In this document: positions 18,155 to 27,746 of the stretch, piece after piece
How the letters are laid out: every line of letters starts with the position of its first letter
Position numbering within the stretch: position 1 is the first letter of the stretch
From: Intrasporangium calvum DSM 43043
GTDB lineage: Bacteria; Actinomycetota; Actinomycetes; Actinomycetales; Dermatophilaceae
Length of the DNA stretch: 64,000 bases
Reading direction: 5' to 3'
Assembly (NCBI RefSeq): GCF_000184685.1
Contig: NC_014830.1
Span: 2,542,001 to 2,606,000, forward strand
Program-made: the position numbers and the translations under genes
The notes under the pieces: generated by a model
Seen by the model: the letters and a program-made list of their open reading frames with translations, nothing else
What the model was told of the DNA's origin: nothing
Databases searched by the model: none

Positions 18155-19078
18155 TCACCGCTCGCGCGCGGCGAAGGCGGCTCGGACGCGAAGGGCCTTC
18201 GCCACCACGTCCCGCTTGCTCGCGTCGTGCATCGGCTCGAACACCGGGACGACGGCTGGGTCCAGGCTGGCCCGGGCCAACCCCATCCGCAGCTCCGGTC
18301 CGGCCACCTTGGCCTCGATGACGCCGCCGACCGGAGAGGCCCGGAGCAGCTCGAACAGCGTCGCGACCGCGGGGACCACCGACGCCGAGAACAAGGGCAC
18401 CGCGAGCTCACTGGCCAGCTGTGGAGCCAGACCCCTCTGGTCGAGGGCTGGAGGCCCCGCGACGACCGCGGCCACGCGACGCCAGGGCTCATGCCGGTAC
18501 GGCGCCGCCGGCCAGTCGTCGGCGAGCATCGTGTAGCGGTCGTGGTCCCGCCAGGCCCGACGCCCGTCGGTGCCCGGCAGGTTGAGGAAGTCCCTCGAGA
18601 AGCCCTCGTGCGTGAAGCCCACCGACCGGACGAGTCCGGCCGACCGGACGTTCGCCGGTTGGATGTTGGCCTCGATCCGATGCAGGCCCATGCCCTGGGG
18701 CTCGTCGCCGAACACCAGGTCGAGGATCAGCTGGAGGCCCTCGGCGAAGAGTCCCTTCCCGACATAGGGGTCGTAGGCGTCGTAGCCGATCGTGGCGCTG
18801 TTGAACGAGCCCCGGACGACGTTCGCGACGTTGGCCCGGCCGACGAGCCCGTGGCCGTCCTCGGGCTCCAGGGCGTGGACCATGAAGGTGCGGTAGGTCG
18901 CCGACTGGCTCGCGATGATCGCCGGCAGGTTGTACGGGTCCGGAACCGCGAACTCAGACAGCCGCTGCGCCGACCGGGTGACGGCCGCTGCATAGGCTCC
19001 ATCGTCGGCGGGTGCGGGGGGCCGGACCTCGACCCGGTCACCGCGGACGGGGACCGGGGCGGCGGCGTCAGCGGACAA
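18155..19078 (-). CDS. GNAT-family N-acetyltransferase (RimJ/RimL type)
   Basis: A 307-residue protein whose first 190 residues resemble RimJ/RimL acetyltransferases: [40 protein letters not shown] (acetyl-CoA binding region) and [20 protein letters not shown]. The remaining 100 residues ([20 protein letters not shown]) do not match a domain I recognise. Substrate unknown. The likely TTG start at 19078 overlaps the upstream amidohydrolase gene by 11 bases, suggesting coupling. Confidence 0.82.
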   Translation of the reverse strand: MSADAAAPVPVRGDRVEVRPPAPADDGAYAAAVTRSAQRLSEFAVPDPYNLPAIIASQSATYRTFMVHALEPEDGHGLVGRANVANVVRGSFNSATIGYDAYDPYVGKGLFAEGLQLILDLVFGDEPQGMGLHRIEANIQPANVRSAGLVRSVGFTHEGFSRDFLNLPGTDGRRAWRDHDRYTMLADDWPAAPYRHEPWRRVAAVVAGPPALDQRGLAPQLASELAVPLFSASVVPAVATLFELLRASPVGGVIEAKVAGPELRMGLARASLDPAVVPVFEPMHDASKRDVVAKALRVRAAFAARER

Positions 19079-20156
19079 GGCGGCCTCGCAGCACGATCCC
19101 CTTGGGGTCGGCGATCACGGTGACGTCGTCGCGAGGGTCGGCGCCGTAGACGACGAGGTCGGCGTCCTCGCCCTCCTCGATCGTCGGGCGGCCGAGCCAC
19201 GCCCGAGCCGCCCAGGTCGCGGCGTCGAGGGCCTCGAGCCTGGAGAGGCCGGCCTTGGTCAGCTCGACGACCTCCTGGGCCACGAGGCCGTGGGGCAGGG
19301 CGCCCCCTGCGTCGGTCCCGACGTAGATCGGGACGCCCGCCTCGTGGGCGGCACCGATGGTCGCGTGACGCCGGGCGTGCAGGTCGAGCATGTGCTGGTG
19401 GTAGGCCGGGAACTTCTCCGCCGCGGGTGCTGCGAGGGCGGGGAAGTTCGCGATGTTGACCAAGGTCGGCACGATCGCGATGCCACGACGGGCGAACTCG
19501 TCGATCGAGTCCTCCTGGAGGCCGGTGGCATGCTCGACGCAGTCGATACCGGCGGCCGCCAGGTCGCGCAGCGACTGCTCACCGAAGCAGTGCGCGGTGA
19601 CCCGCACCCCCTCCTCGTGGGCGGCTGCGATGGCCTCGGCAACCGCGTGCGCCGAGAAGCTCGGGGAGAGGTCACCGACCTCCCGGTCGATCCAGTCCCC
19701 GACCAGCTTGACCCACCCGTCGCCGCGGTGCGCCTCCAGCCGCACGGACTCGACGAGCTGGTCTTCCTCGACCTCGTGCGCATAGTTGCGGATGTAGCGG
19801 CGGCTCCGAGCGATGTGGCGCCCGGCGCGGATGATCTTGGGCAGGTCCTCCCGGTCGTCGACCCAGCGGGTGTCGCCGGGTTGGCCCGCGTCGCGGATGA
19901 GGAGCGTGCCCCGGTCGCGGTCGGCGAGGGCCTGCTCCTCGGCGACCTCCCTGGGCACCTCGCCGTGCGCGTCGAGCCCGACGTGGCAGTGCGCGTCCAC
20001 GAGGCCCGGCAGGACCCACCCGTCCAGGGTCTGCACGTCGGCCCCGGACGCCGGCGGCGTGAACGACACCTTGCCGTCGATGACCCAGAGCTCGTCGCGG
20101 ACGTCGTCGCGACCGACGAGGACCTGACCACGGACGTGAAGCACCGGCGCACTCAT
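19068..20156 (-). CDS. Amidohydrolase-superfamily metal-dependent hydrolase
   Basis: A 362-residue TIM-barrel hydrolase with a metallo-dependent active site: LPGLVDAHCHVGLDAHGEV (first two His ligands around residue 55), VTAHCFGEQS and CVEHATGLQ (further His), and YVGTDAGGALPHGL (catalytic Asp). The C-terminal LVVYGADPRDDVTVIADPK is the usual beta-sandwich closure. Similar proteins include imidazolonepropionase-like and prolidase-like enzymes; substrate cannot be named. The downstream acetyltransferase gene overlaps its 3' end, so the two may act together. Confidence 0.87.
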   Translation of the reverse strand: MSAPVLHVRGQVLVGRDDVRDELWVIDGKVSFTPPASGADVQTLDGWVLPGLVDAHCHVGLDAHGEVPREVAEEQALADRDRGTLLIRDAGQPGDTRWVDDREDLPKIIRAGRHIARSRRYIRNYAHEVEEDQLVESVRLEAHRGDGWVKLVGDWIDREVGDLSPSFSAHAVAEAIAAAHEEGVRVTAHCFGEQSLRDLAAAGIDCVEHATGLQEDSIDEFARRGIAIVPTLVNIANFPALAAPAAEKFPAYHQHMLDLHARRHATIGAAHEAGVPIYVGTDAGGALPHGLVAQEVVELTKAGLSRLEALDAATWAARAWLGRPTIEEGEDADLVVYGADPRDDVTVIADPKGIVLRGRLVR

Positions 20157-20222
20157 GCTGCGACCCTACCCAGACCGATCCGGCTGTGGTGCGTGGCGGG
20201 GGGCCGGCAGGGTCGAAGCAGC

Positions 20223-21845
20223 TCAGCCCTTGCCGAGGAACTTCTCGAAGCCCTTGGGGAGCTTGGAGACATCGAGGTCGGCCAGCGGGTCGGCGCCGTC
20301 CGGGCTCGCACCGGGCATGCCGAACGCCGACGCTGCCGCCTTGGACCGGCCCTCGGCGGCCCGTTGCGCAGCGGCGCGCTCCTCTGCGGCCCGCTTGGCC
20401 GGGTTGCCGCTCTTGCTCTTCTTGCGCTGCGGCTGCTGGGCCCGGCCCTTCTTGCCGGTGCCGGGGATGCCGGGCATGCCCGGCAGACCGCCGCCACCGC
20501 CCCGGGCGAGCGACTTCATCATCTTCTGCGCGTCCCGGAACCGCTCGAGGAGCTGGTTGACGTCGGTCACGGAGACGCCGGAGCCCTTGGCGATCCGGGC
20601 CCGCCGTGACCCGTTGATCTGCTTCGGGTGGGTCCGCTCGAACGGGGTCATCGAGCGCACCATCGCCTCGACCCGGTCGAACTCGCGGTCGTCAAACGCG
20701 TCGAGCTGGGCCCGCATCTGCTGCATGCCCGGCATCATCTTGAGCATCGACTTGAGCGAGCCCATCTGCTTGATGGCGCTCATCTGCTGGAGGAAGTCCT
20801 CGAAGGTGAAGTCCTCCTCGGCGAGGAACTTGCGCGCCATCTCGTCGGCCTGGCGCTTGTCGAACGCCTTCTCCGCCTGCTCGATGAGGGTGAGCACGTC
20901 GCCCATGTCGAGGATCCGGCCGGCCATCCGGTCGGGGTGGAACACCTCGATGTCGGTGACCTTCTCGCCGACGGAGGCGAACATGATCGGCTCGCCGGTG
21001 ACCTCACGGATCGACAGGGCGGCACCACCGCGGGCGTCGCCGTCGAGCTTGGAGAGCACGACGCCGGTGAAGGCGACGCCCTCGTGGAAGGCCTGCGCGG
21101 TCTCGACCGCGGCCTGGCCGATCATCGCGTCGATGACGAAGAGGACCTCGTCGGGCTGGATCGCCGAGCGGATGTCGGCTGCCTGCTGCATGAGGTTGGT
21201 GTCGACGGCGAGCCGTCCGGCGGTGTCGACGATGACGACGTCGTGCTGCTGGGCGCGGGCGTGCTCGACTCCGGCCCGGGAGACGGACACCGGGTCGCCG
21301 AAGCTGCGGGTGCCCTCCCCCGTCCCTGCGACGGCGTCGTGGCCGCCGACGTTGCCACGCTCGGGAGCGAAGACCTTGAGGCCGGCGCGCTCGCCGACGA
21401 CCTCGAGCTGGGTGACGGCGTTGGGGCGCTGCAGGTCGGCGGCCACGAGCAGCGGCGTGTGCCCGCGGTCCTTGAGCCAGCGGCCGAGCTTGCCCGCGAA
21501 GGTCGTCTTGCCCGAGCCCTGCAGCCCGGCGAGCATGATGACCGTCGGGGGGTTCTTCGCGAACCGGATCTGGCGGGTCTCGCCACCGAGGATGGTGACG
21601 AGCTCCTCGTTGACGATCTTGACGACCTGCTGGGCGGGGTTGAGTGCCTGGTTGACCTCTTCGCCGAGCGCGCGCTCCCGCACGGCCGTCGTGAACCGCT
21701 TGACGACGGGCAGCGCCACGTCGGCGTCGAGGAGGGCCAGCCGGATGTCTCGAACCGCCTTGTTGACGTCGGACTCCGAAAGGCGGCCCTTGCCGCGCAG
21801 GTTCTTGAAGGTGGCGGTCAGCCGGTCAGACAGGGTTGCGAACAC
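20223..21845 (-). CDS. ffh: Signal recognition particle protein Ffh
   Basis: Ffh is the GTPase that binds signal sequences and 4.5S/SRP RNA and docks with FtsY. The 540-residue product has the N domain (MFATLSDRLTATFKNLRGKG), the G domain with P-loop GLQGSGKTTFAGKLG and DTAGRL, and the Met-rich M domain (KMMPGMQQMRAQLDAFDDRE, RIAKGSGVSVTDVNQLL) followed by a Lys/Pro-rich tail. The G domain carries an unusual insert around residues 176-190 (NVGGHDAVAGTGEGT) compared with E. coli. Translation starts at GTG 21845. ftsY lies 4.6 kb upstream on the same strand. Confidence 0.96.
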   Translation of the reverse strand: MFATLSDRLTATFKNLRGKGRLSESDVNKAVRDIRLALLDADVALPVVKRFTTAVRERALGEEVNQALNPAQQVVKIVNEELVTILGGETRQIRFAKNPPTVIMLAGLQGSGKTTFAGKLGRWLKDRGHTPLLVAADLQRPNAVTQLEVVGERAGLKVFAPERGNVGGHDAVAGTGEGTRSFGDPVSVSRAGVEHARAQQHDVVIVDTAGRLAVDTNLMQQAADIRSAIQPDEVLFVIDAMIGQAAVETAQAFHEGVAFTGVVLSKLDGDARGGAALSIREVTGEPIMFASVGEKVTDIEVFHPDRMAGRILDMGDVLTLIEQAEKAFDKRQADEMARKFLAEEDFTFEDFLQQMSAIKQMGSLKSMLKMMPGMQQMRAQLDAFDDREFDRVEAMVRSMTPFERTHPKQINGSRRARIAKGSGVSVTDVNQLLERFRDAQKMMKSLARGGGGGLPGMPGIPGTGKKGRAQQPQRKKSKSGNPAKRAAEERAAAQRAAEGRSKAAASAFGMPGASPDGADPLADLDVSKLPKGFEKFLGKG

Positions 21846-21891
21846 CCGGCAACTTTAGCCGTAGGCGGGTGCCGGTCCGACCCACCCGGGG

Positions 21892-21909
21892 CCGTATGCC
21901 GCTGAGCTC
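21892..21909 (-). repeat. Dispersed 18-bp repeat, copy 5
   Basis: CCGTATGCCGCTGAGCTC, reverse complement of the consensus with one change, immediately beside the 33-bp tandem repeats in the glnD-ffh spacer. Confidence 0.8.
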
Positions 21910-21921
21910 CCTCCGATCGAC

Positions 21922-22037
21922 AGAGCAGTTCGTGACGTGGCGGGCGTCACGAACTGCGCTTTCGATATGCTGGTGGGCGTCGCGAACTGCTCTTTCGATG
22001 TGCTGGCGGGCGTCACGAACTGCTCTTTCGATGTGGT
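21922..22037. repeat. 33-bp tandem repeat, three copies, plus inverted half-copy
   Basis: Three 33-base units run 21939-21971, 21972-22004 and 22005-22037, sharing the core CGAACTGC(G/T)CTTTCGAT. An inverted partial copy, AGAGCAGTTCGTGACG (21922-21937), pairs with CGTCACGAACTGCTCT (22011-22026). The third unit ends two bases before the glnD stop codon. The array fills the glnD-ffh intergenic space. Confidence 0.85.
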
Positions 22038-22039
22038 GG

Positions 22040-24406
22040 TCAGGGCCCGTCACAGGTGTCGATGATCATCGCGACCGCTTGCGCCGCCCGGGCGGGGGCG
22101 AGCCGGGACCCGCCGAGCTCCGTGACGTAGAAGGTGTCGAGGGTCTGGCCGGCGTACGTGGCGATGTGGGCGGACCGCACGGCGAGGGAGGCCCGGGCGA
22201 GGGTGATCCCGATGTCCTGGAGGAGCCCGGCGCGGTCGGTGGCGCGGACCTCGATGACGGTGGCGCTGTCGGAGGCGCTGCTGATGACCATGGCGCGCGT
22301 CGAGTCGGGTGAGCCGGATCCGGGGCTGCGGACCGGCCGCGCCGCCTTGCGGCGCTGGAGCCGGCCGAGCGGCGCCCGGTCGCCGGCACCCACCCGGGTG
22401 AGGTCCCGGCCGATGATCTCGGGGAGCGGGTTCTCGCCGCTCGGCGAGTCGACCCACCACTCGTTGACGGCCAGCCCATCGAGGGTCCGCACGGTGGCGG
22501 AGCGCACGACGAAGCCGTGGGCGGCGAGCAGCCCGGCGGTGTCGGCGAAGAGCCCGGCCCGGTCGCGGTCGATGATGTCGATCCGGTGGGCGCCGCCGAG
22601 CGACACGACCGAGACGTGGGCCTCCCCGACGGCCACCTTCTCGATGACGTCCTTGGCGAGGGGCAGCGGCTCGAGGGGTTCCACGGCCCGGGGCCGGTCG
22701 GCGCCGTTCGCCGCGACCAGGGCCTGCCGGCAGGCCTGGTAGAGGCGGTGCACGAGTCCGGCCCGCCAGTCGCTCCACGCCTTGGGGCCGGCCGCAGAGG
22801 CGTCGGCCTCGGTCAGGGCGCGCAGCAGGTCCAGTGTCATGACCGACCCGCCGACCGCGTCCGACAGGGTCTCGATGGTGGCGGGGTCCTCGGGATCCCG
22901 GCGGGTGGCGAGGTCGACGAGGGTGAGGTGCTCGCGAACGAGCCGAACGACGATCTCCCGGTCCGCCTCGGCGACGCCGATCCGCCGCAGGATCCGCTCG
23001 GCGATGTCGGCTCCCTCGTGGGAGTGGTCGATGGCGCCGGGCACCTTGCCGATGTCGTGGAGCACGGCGGCGAGGACGAGGAGGTCCGGACGCGCGACGT
23101 CCCGGACCATCCCGCTGGCTGAGACGACCGTCTCGACGAGATGACGGTCGACCGTGTGCCGGTGCACCGCGTTGCGTTGGGGGCGGCTGCGGACGGCGGC
23201 CCACTCGGGGATCCACCGTTCGACGACGCCCGCCAGGTCGAGCCCCTCCCAGACGGCCACCACCCCCGGACCGGTCGCGAGGAGGTCGGCGAACACGCCG
23301 CGGGCCATCTCGGGCCAGGGCTCGGGCGGCTTCGGCGCGTGGGCACCCAGGTTCTGCAGGGTCGCCGGCGACAGGGGGATGCCGTTGCGCGCCGCGACCA
23401 GTGCGGCCCGGAGCGGGATCACCGGGTCCGACGCCAGGTCTGCCGACGGTCCGAGGACCGCCTCGCCGTCGTGCCGGTAGAGCCCGTACCCGAGCGGAAC
23501 CAGCTGCGGGCGCCGCGGGCCCACGCGGAGGGTACGGGCCCGTTGCGACTGCAGGGCGCGGCGGAGCGTGCTGTCCGCCGCGTAGGCGATGGTCCGGGCG
23601 GCTCCGGAGAGCTCGGTGAGCAGCTCGTCGGCGTCGGGGTGGCCGAGCAGGGCTGCGCACGCGTCCTGGTCGTCGCGGGTCAGCCGGTCGCGGCCGCGTC
23701 CGGTGACGACGTGGATCGCGTCACGGACGTCGAGGATCCGTTCGTACGCCTCGTCGACGGCACCGTGCGGCCGATCTGTCAGCCACGCCTCGGTCAGGGC
23801 GCGCAGGACCGTCATGTCACGCAGCCCGCCGTGGGCCTCCTTGAGGTCCGGCTCGATGAGGTGCGCGAGGTCCCCCTGCCTCGCGTGCCTGGCGGTGACG
23901 GCTTCGTGGATCTCGGACAGGCGGGTCCGGGCGTTGGCCCGCCAGTCGTGCGCGACCGTCGAGCGGGCGGCGTTGACGACGTCCACGTCACCCGCGATGT
24001 GGGTGAGGTCGAGCAGTCCCATCGCCGCGGACAGGTCCTCGGACGCCACCGCCCGGCACTCGGCCACCGTGCGGACGCTGTGGTCGAGGCGCACCCCCGC
24101 GTCCCAGATCGGGTACCAGAGGCGGTCGGCGAAGGCAGCGACCTCTGGTCCCGCGAGCCCGCGCGGGTGATGGACGAGGACCAGGTCGAAGTCGCTGAGG
24201 GGCCCGCCGTCACCGCGGGCGAGAGAGCCGACGGCCGCCAGGGCGACGCCTGCGTGGCGTCGCCCACCGCACGCCCCGCGCCAGACGTCCTGCAGCCAGC
24301 TCGAGCCGAACTCCGCGAGCGCCCGGCGGCGGGCGGGTCCCGCGCCGGGTGTCGCGAAGCCGCGCGTCCCGGCGAGGTCCAGTCGTCGTGTCGTCACATC
24401 GGTCAT
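22040..24406 (-). CDS. glnD: Bifunctional PII uridylyltransferase/uridylyl-removing enzyme
   Basis: GlnD senses glutamine and modifies the PII protein; in actinobacteria it usually adenylylates PII. In 788 residues: the nucleotidyltransferase motif VGSLARGDGGPLSDFDLVLV (about 60-79), the central PII-UT linker, the HD hydrolase domain with VLHDIGKVPGAIDHSHEGAD (about 460-480), and two C-terminal ACT domains (VVSLGGAHRIDIIDRDRAGL and IEVRATDRAGLLQDIGITLA) that bind glutamine. It is third in the amt-glnB-glnD cluster, matching its PII substrate. Confidence 0.96.
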   Translation of the reverse strand: MTDVTTRRLDLAGTRGFATPGAGPARRRALAEFGSSWLQDVWRGACGGRRHAGVALAAVGSLARGDGGPLSDFDLVLVHHPRGLAGPEVAAFADRLWYPIWDAGVRLDHSVRTVAECRAVASEDLSAAMGLLDLTHIAGDVDVVNAARSTVAHDWRANARTRLSEIHEAVTARHARQGDLAHLIEPDLKEAHGGLRDMTVLRALTEAWLTDRPHGAVDEAYERILDVRDAIHVVTGRGRDRLTRDDQDACAALLGHPDADELLTELSGAARTIAYAADSTLRRALQSQRARTLRVGPRRPQLVPLGYGLYRHDGEAVLGPSADLASDPVIPLRAALVAARNGIPLSPATLQNLGAHAPKPPEPWPEMARGVFADLLATGPGVVAVWEGLDLAGVVERWIPEWAAVRSRPQRNAVHRHTVDRHLVETVVSASGMVRDVARPDLLVLAAVLHDIGKVPGAIDHSHEGADIAERILRRIGVAEADREIVVRLVREHLTLVDLATRRDPEDPATIETLSDAVGGSVMTLDLLRALTEADASAAGPKAWSDWRAGLVHRLYQACRQALVAANGADRPRAVEPLEPLPLAKDVIEKVAVGEAHVSVVSLGGAHRIDIIDRDRAGLFADTAGLLAAHGFVVRSATVRTLDGLAVNEWWVDSPSGENPLPEIIGRDLTRVGAGDRAPLGRLQRRKAARPVRSPGSGSPDSTRAMVISSASDSATVIEVRATDRAGLLQDIGITLARASLAVRSAHIATYAGQTLDTFYVTELGGSRLAPARAAQAVAMIIDTCDGP

Positions 24407-24493
24407 CGGACCTCGCCGGGCCTTTCGCTCGAGGGTTGAGGGTGGTGCAGCGGACTCGCCTGCTGCCGCCCTCGGGGTGTGGGGGTCGCTTGG

Positions 24494-26256
<1,763 letters not shown>

Positions 26257-26301
26257 GGCGATGATCTTGGGGACCGGCCGTTTCGTCGGCTCGCACCGCG
26301 T

Positions 26302-26318
26302 GTTACGGCAGTGTCAAC
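26302..26318. promoter_or_regulatory. Candidate GlnR-type nitrogen operator upstream of amt
   Basis: GTTAC-GGCAGT-GTCAAC fits the actinobacterial GlnR half-site pattern gTnAC-n6-GaAAC with one mismatch, 46 bases before the amt start. GlnR activates amt-glnB-glnD in related genera. Only one convincing half-site pair is seen, so this is a candidate. Confidence 0.35.
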
Positions 26319-26426
26319 AAGAGTCCCGCACTGTTAGTGGCGAGTTTCGCGCGGCGGGCCCGCCCACGATGTGGACGGGCGAGGCGCCGCTCACCCCGCG
26401 CGGAGCGAGCTGCGTCTGGGGTGCCG

Positions 26427-27617
26427 CTAGTCCAGGAGCGCGTCCACGAAGTCGGCCGGCTCGAACGGGGCCAGGTCGTCCGGGCCCTCGCCGAGGCCGA
26501 CGAGCTTGACCGGAACGCCGAGCTGGCGCTGGACCGCGACGACGATGCCGCCCTTGGCCGTGCCGTCGAGCTTGGTGAGGACGATGCCGGTGACGTCGAC
26601 GGCCTCGCTGAAGACCTTGGCCTGCTGGAGACCGTTCTGGCCGGTCGTCGCGTCGAGGACGAGGAGCACCTCGTCGATCTCGCTCAGCTTCTCGATGACG
26701 CGCTTGACCTTGCCGAGCTCGTTCATCAGGTCGACCTTGTTGTGCAGCCGGCCGGCGGTGTCGATGATGACGACGTCGACCTCCTGCTCGATCCCCGCCT
26801 TGACGGCGTCGAAGGCCACGGCCGCGGGGTCGGCGCCCTCCCGGTCGGACCGCACCGTGGGGACGCCGACGCGGGCACCCCACGTGTCGAGCTGGTCCGC
26901 GGCGGCCGCCCGGAACGTGTCGGCGGCGCCGAGCAGCACGTCACGGTCCTCGGCGACGAGGACCCTGGCGAGCTTGCCGACGGTCGTCGTCTTGCCCGTG
27001 CCGTTGACGCCGACCACGAGGATGACCGCGGGCCGGGTGCCCACGCGGGACGAGGCGATCCGGCGGTCCATGTCGGGCTGGACGAGGCGGAGCAGGTCCT
27101 CACGGAGCCACTCCCGCACCGTCGCCTCGTCGGTGGTGCCGTCGACCTTCACGCGGGTGCGCAACGAGGCGATGAGCTCCTCGGTGGCCTCGACGCCGAG
27201 GTCTGAGGCGATGAGCGTGTCCTCGACGTCCTCCCAGGCCTCCTCGTCCAGCCGGCCGCGCGACAGGAGACCCAGCAGGCCCTTGCCGAGGGCGGAGTTG
27301 GACCGGGCCAGACGGGCGCGCAGCCGCTGGAGACGACCCCGAGCCGACTCCGGACGCTCGAGCGTCGGGAGTGGCTCGGCGACCGGCGGGAGCGTCTCCG
27401 CGGGGCCCTCGGTCGTGACCGGGCCACCCGGCGCGGCGGTCCCGGCGTCGCGCTCGGTGGGCTCGCGGTCCAGGCGCGGGGCCGGCCGGGTCGGTGCCTC
27501 GACCTCACGCTCGGGGCCGCCGCGGCCGCGAAGGAGGGAGACGGCGAACCCGATCCCCAGGGCGAGGATGACGACGCCGACGATCAGATAGGTCCAGAGG
27601 GTGTCCACGTCGCCCAT
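26427..27617 (-). CDS. ftsY: Signal recognition particle receptor FtsY
   Basis: FtsY is the membrane SRP receptor GTPase. The 396-residue product begins with a transmembrane segment (TYLIVGVVILALGIGFAVSL, residues 8-27), a Pro/Arg/Glu-rich linker to about 100, then the NG domain: P-loop VVGVNGTGKTTTVGKLARVL, DTFRAAAADQL, DTAGRLHNKVDLMNEL, and TKLDGTAKGG. The ATG at 27617 (MGDVDTLWTYLI) is the natural start; earlier in-frame codons overlap repeat sequence. The N-terminal anchor is typical of actinobacterial FtsY. Confidence 0.95.
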   Translation of the reverse strand: MGDVDTLWTYLIVGVVILALGIGFAVSLLRGRGGPEREVEAPTRPAPRLDREPTERDAGTAAPGGPVTTEGPAETLPPVAEPLPTLERPESARGRLQRLRARLARSNSALGKGLLGLLSRGRLDEEAWEDVEDTLIASDLGVEATEELIASLRTRVKVDGTTDEATVREWLREDLLRLVQPDMDRRIASSRVGTRPAVILVVGVNGTGKTTTVGKLARVLVAEDRDVLLGAADTFRAAAADQLDTWGARVGVPTVRSDREGADPAAVAFDAVKAGIEQEVDVVIIDTAGRLHNKVDLMNELGKVKRVIEKLSEIDEVLLVLDATTGQNGLQQAKVFSEAVDVTGIVLTKLDGTAKGGIVVAVQRQLGVPVKLVGLGEGPDDLAPFEPADFVDALLD

Positions 27618-27684
27618 CCAATCACGGCCGATCGGTGGCCCCGGCGGACCGGGCCACCCCTCGAAGGGAGCGCCGAAGGGGGCC

Positions 27685-27702
27685 GAGCCCAGCGGCATAC
27701 GG
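27685..27702 (+). repeat. Dispersed 18-bp repeat, copy 6 (hairpin arm)
   Basis: Exact consensus GAGCCCAGCGGCATACGG, first arm of the inverted pair between smc and ftsY. Confidence 0.9.
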
Positions 27703-27708
27703 AATGAG

Positions 27709-27726
27709 CCGTATGCCGCTGGGCTC
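27709..27726 (-). repeat. Dispersed 18-bp repeat, copy 7 (hairpin arm)
   Basis: CCGTATGCCGCTGGGCTC, the exact reverse complement of copy 6, six bases away. Confidence 0.9.
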
Positions 27727-27746
27727 GCTCCCGCTCGTTCGCCGGC

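Larger units (their letters stand above)
27685..27726. terminator. Hairpin formed by two inverted 18-bp repeat copies, downstream of smc
   Basis: Copies 6 and 7 form a perfect 18-bp stem with the 6-base loop AATGAG, starting 20 bases past the smc stop on the minus strand. No U-run follows, so Rho-independent termination is possible but unproven; mRNA 3' end protection is an alternative. Confidence 0.55.

Noticed and set aside
21939-22037. CRISPR array
   Set aside because: The 33-bp units are directly adjacent with no spacers, and no cas genes are present.
21826-22053. Small gene encoding the 11-residue repeated peptide between glnD and ffh
   Set aside because: No ribosome-binding site or conservation, and it overlaps the ends of both neighbours; repeat DNA explains it.
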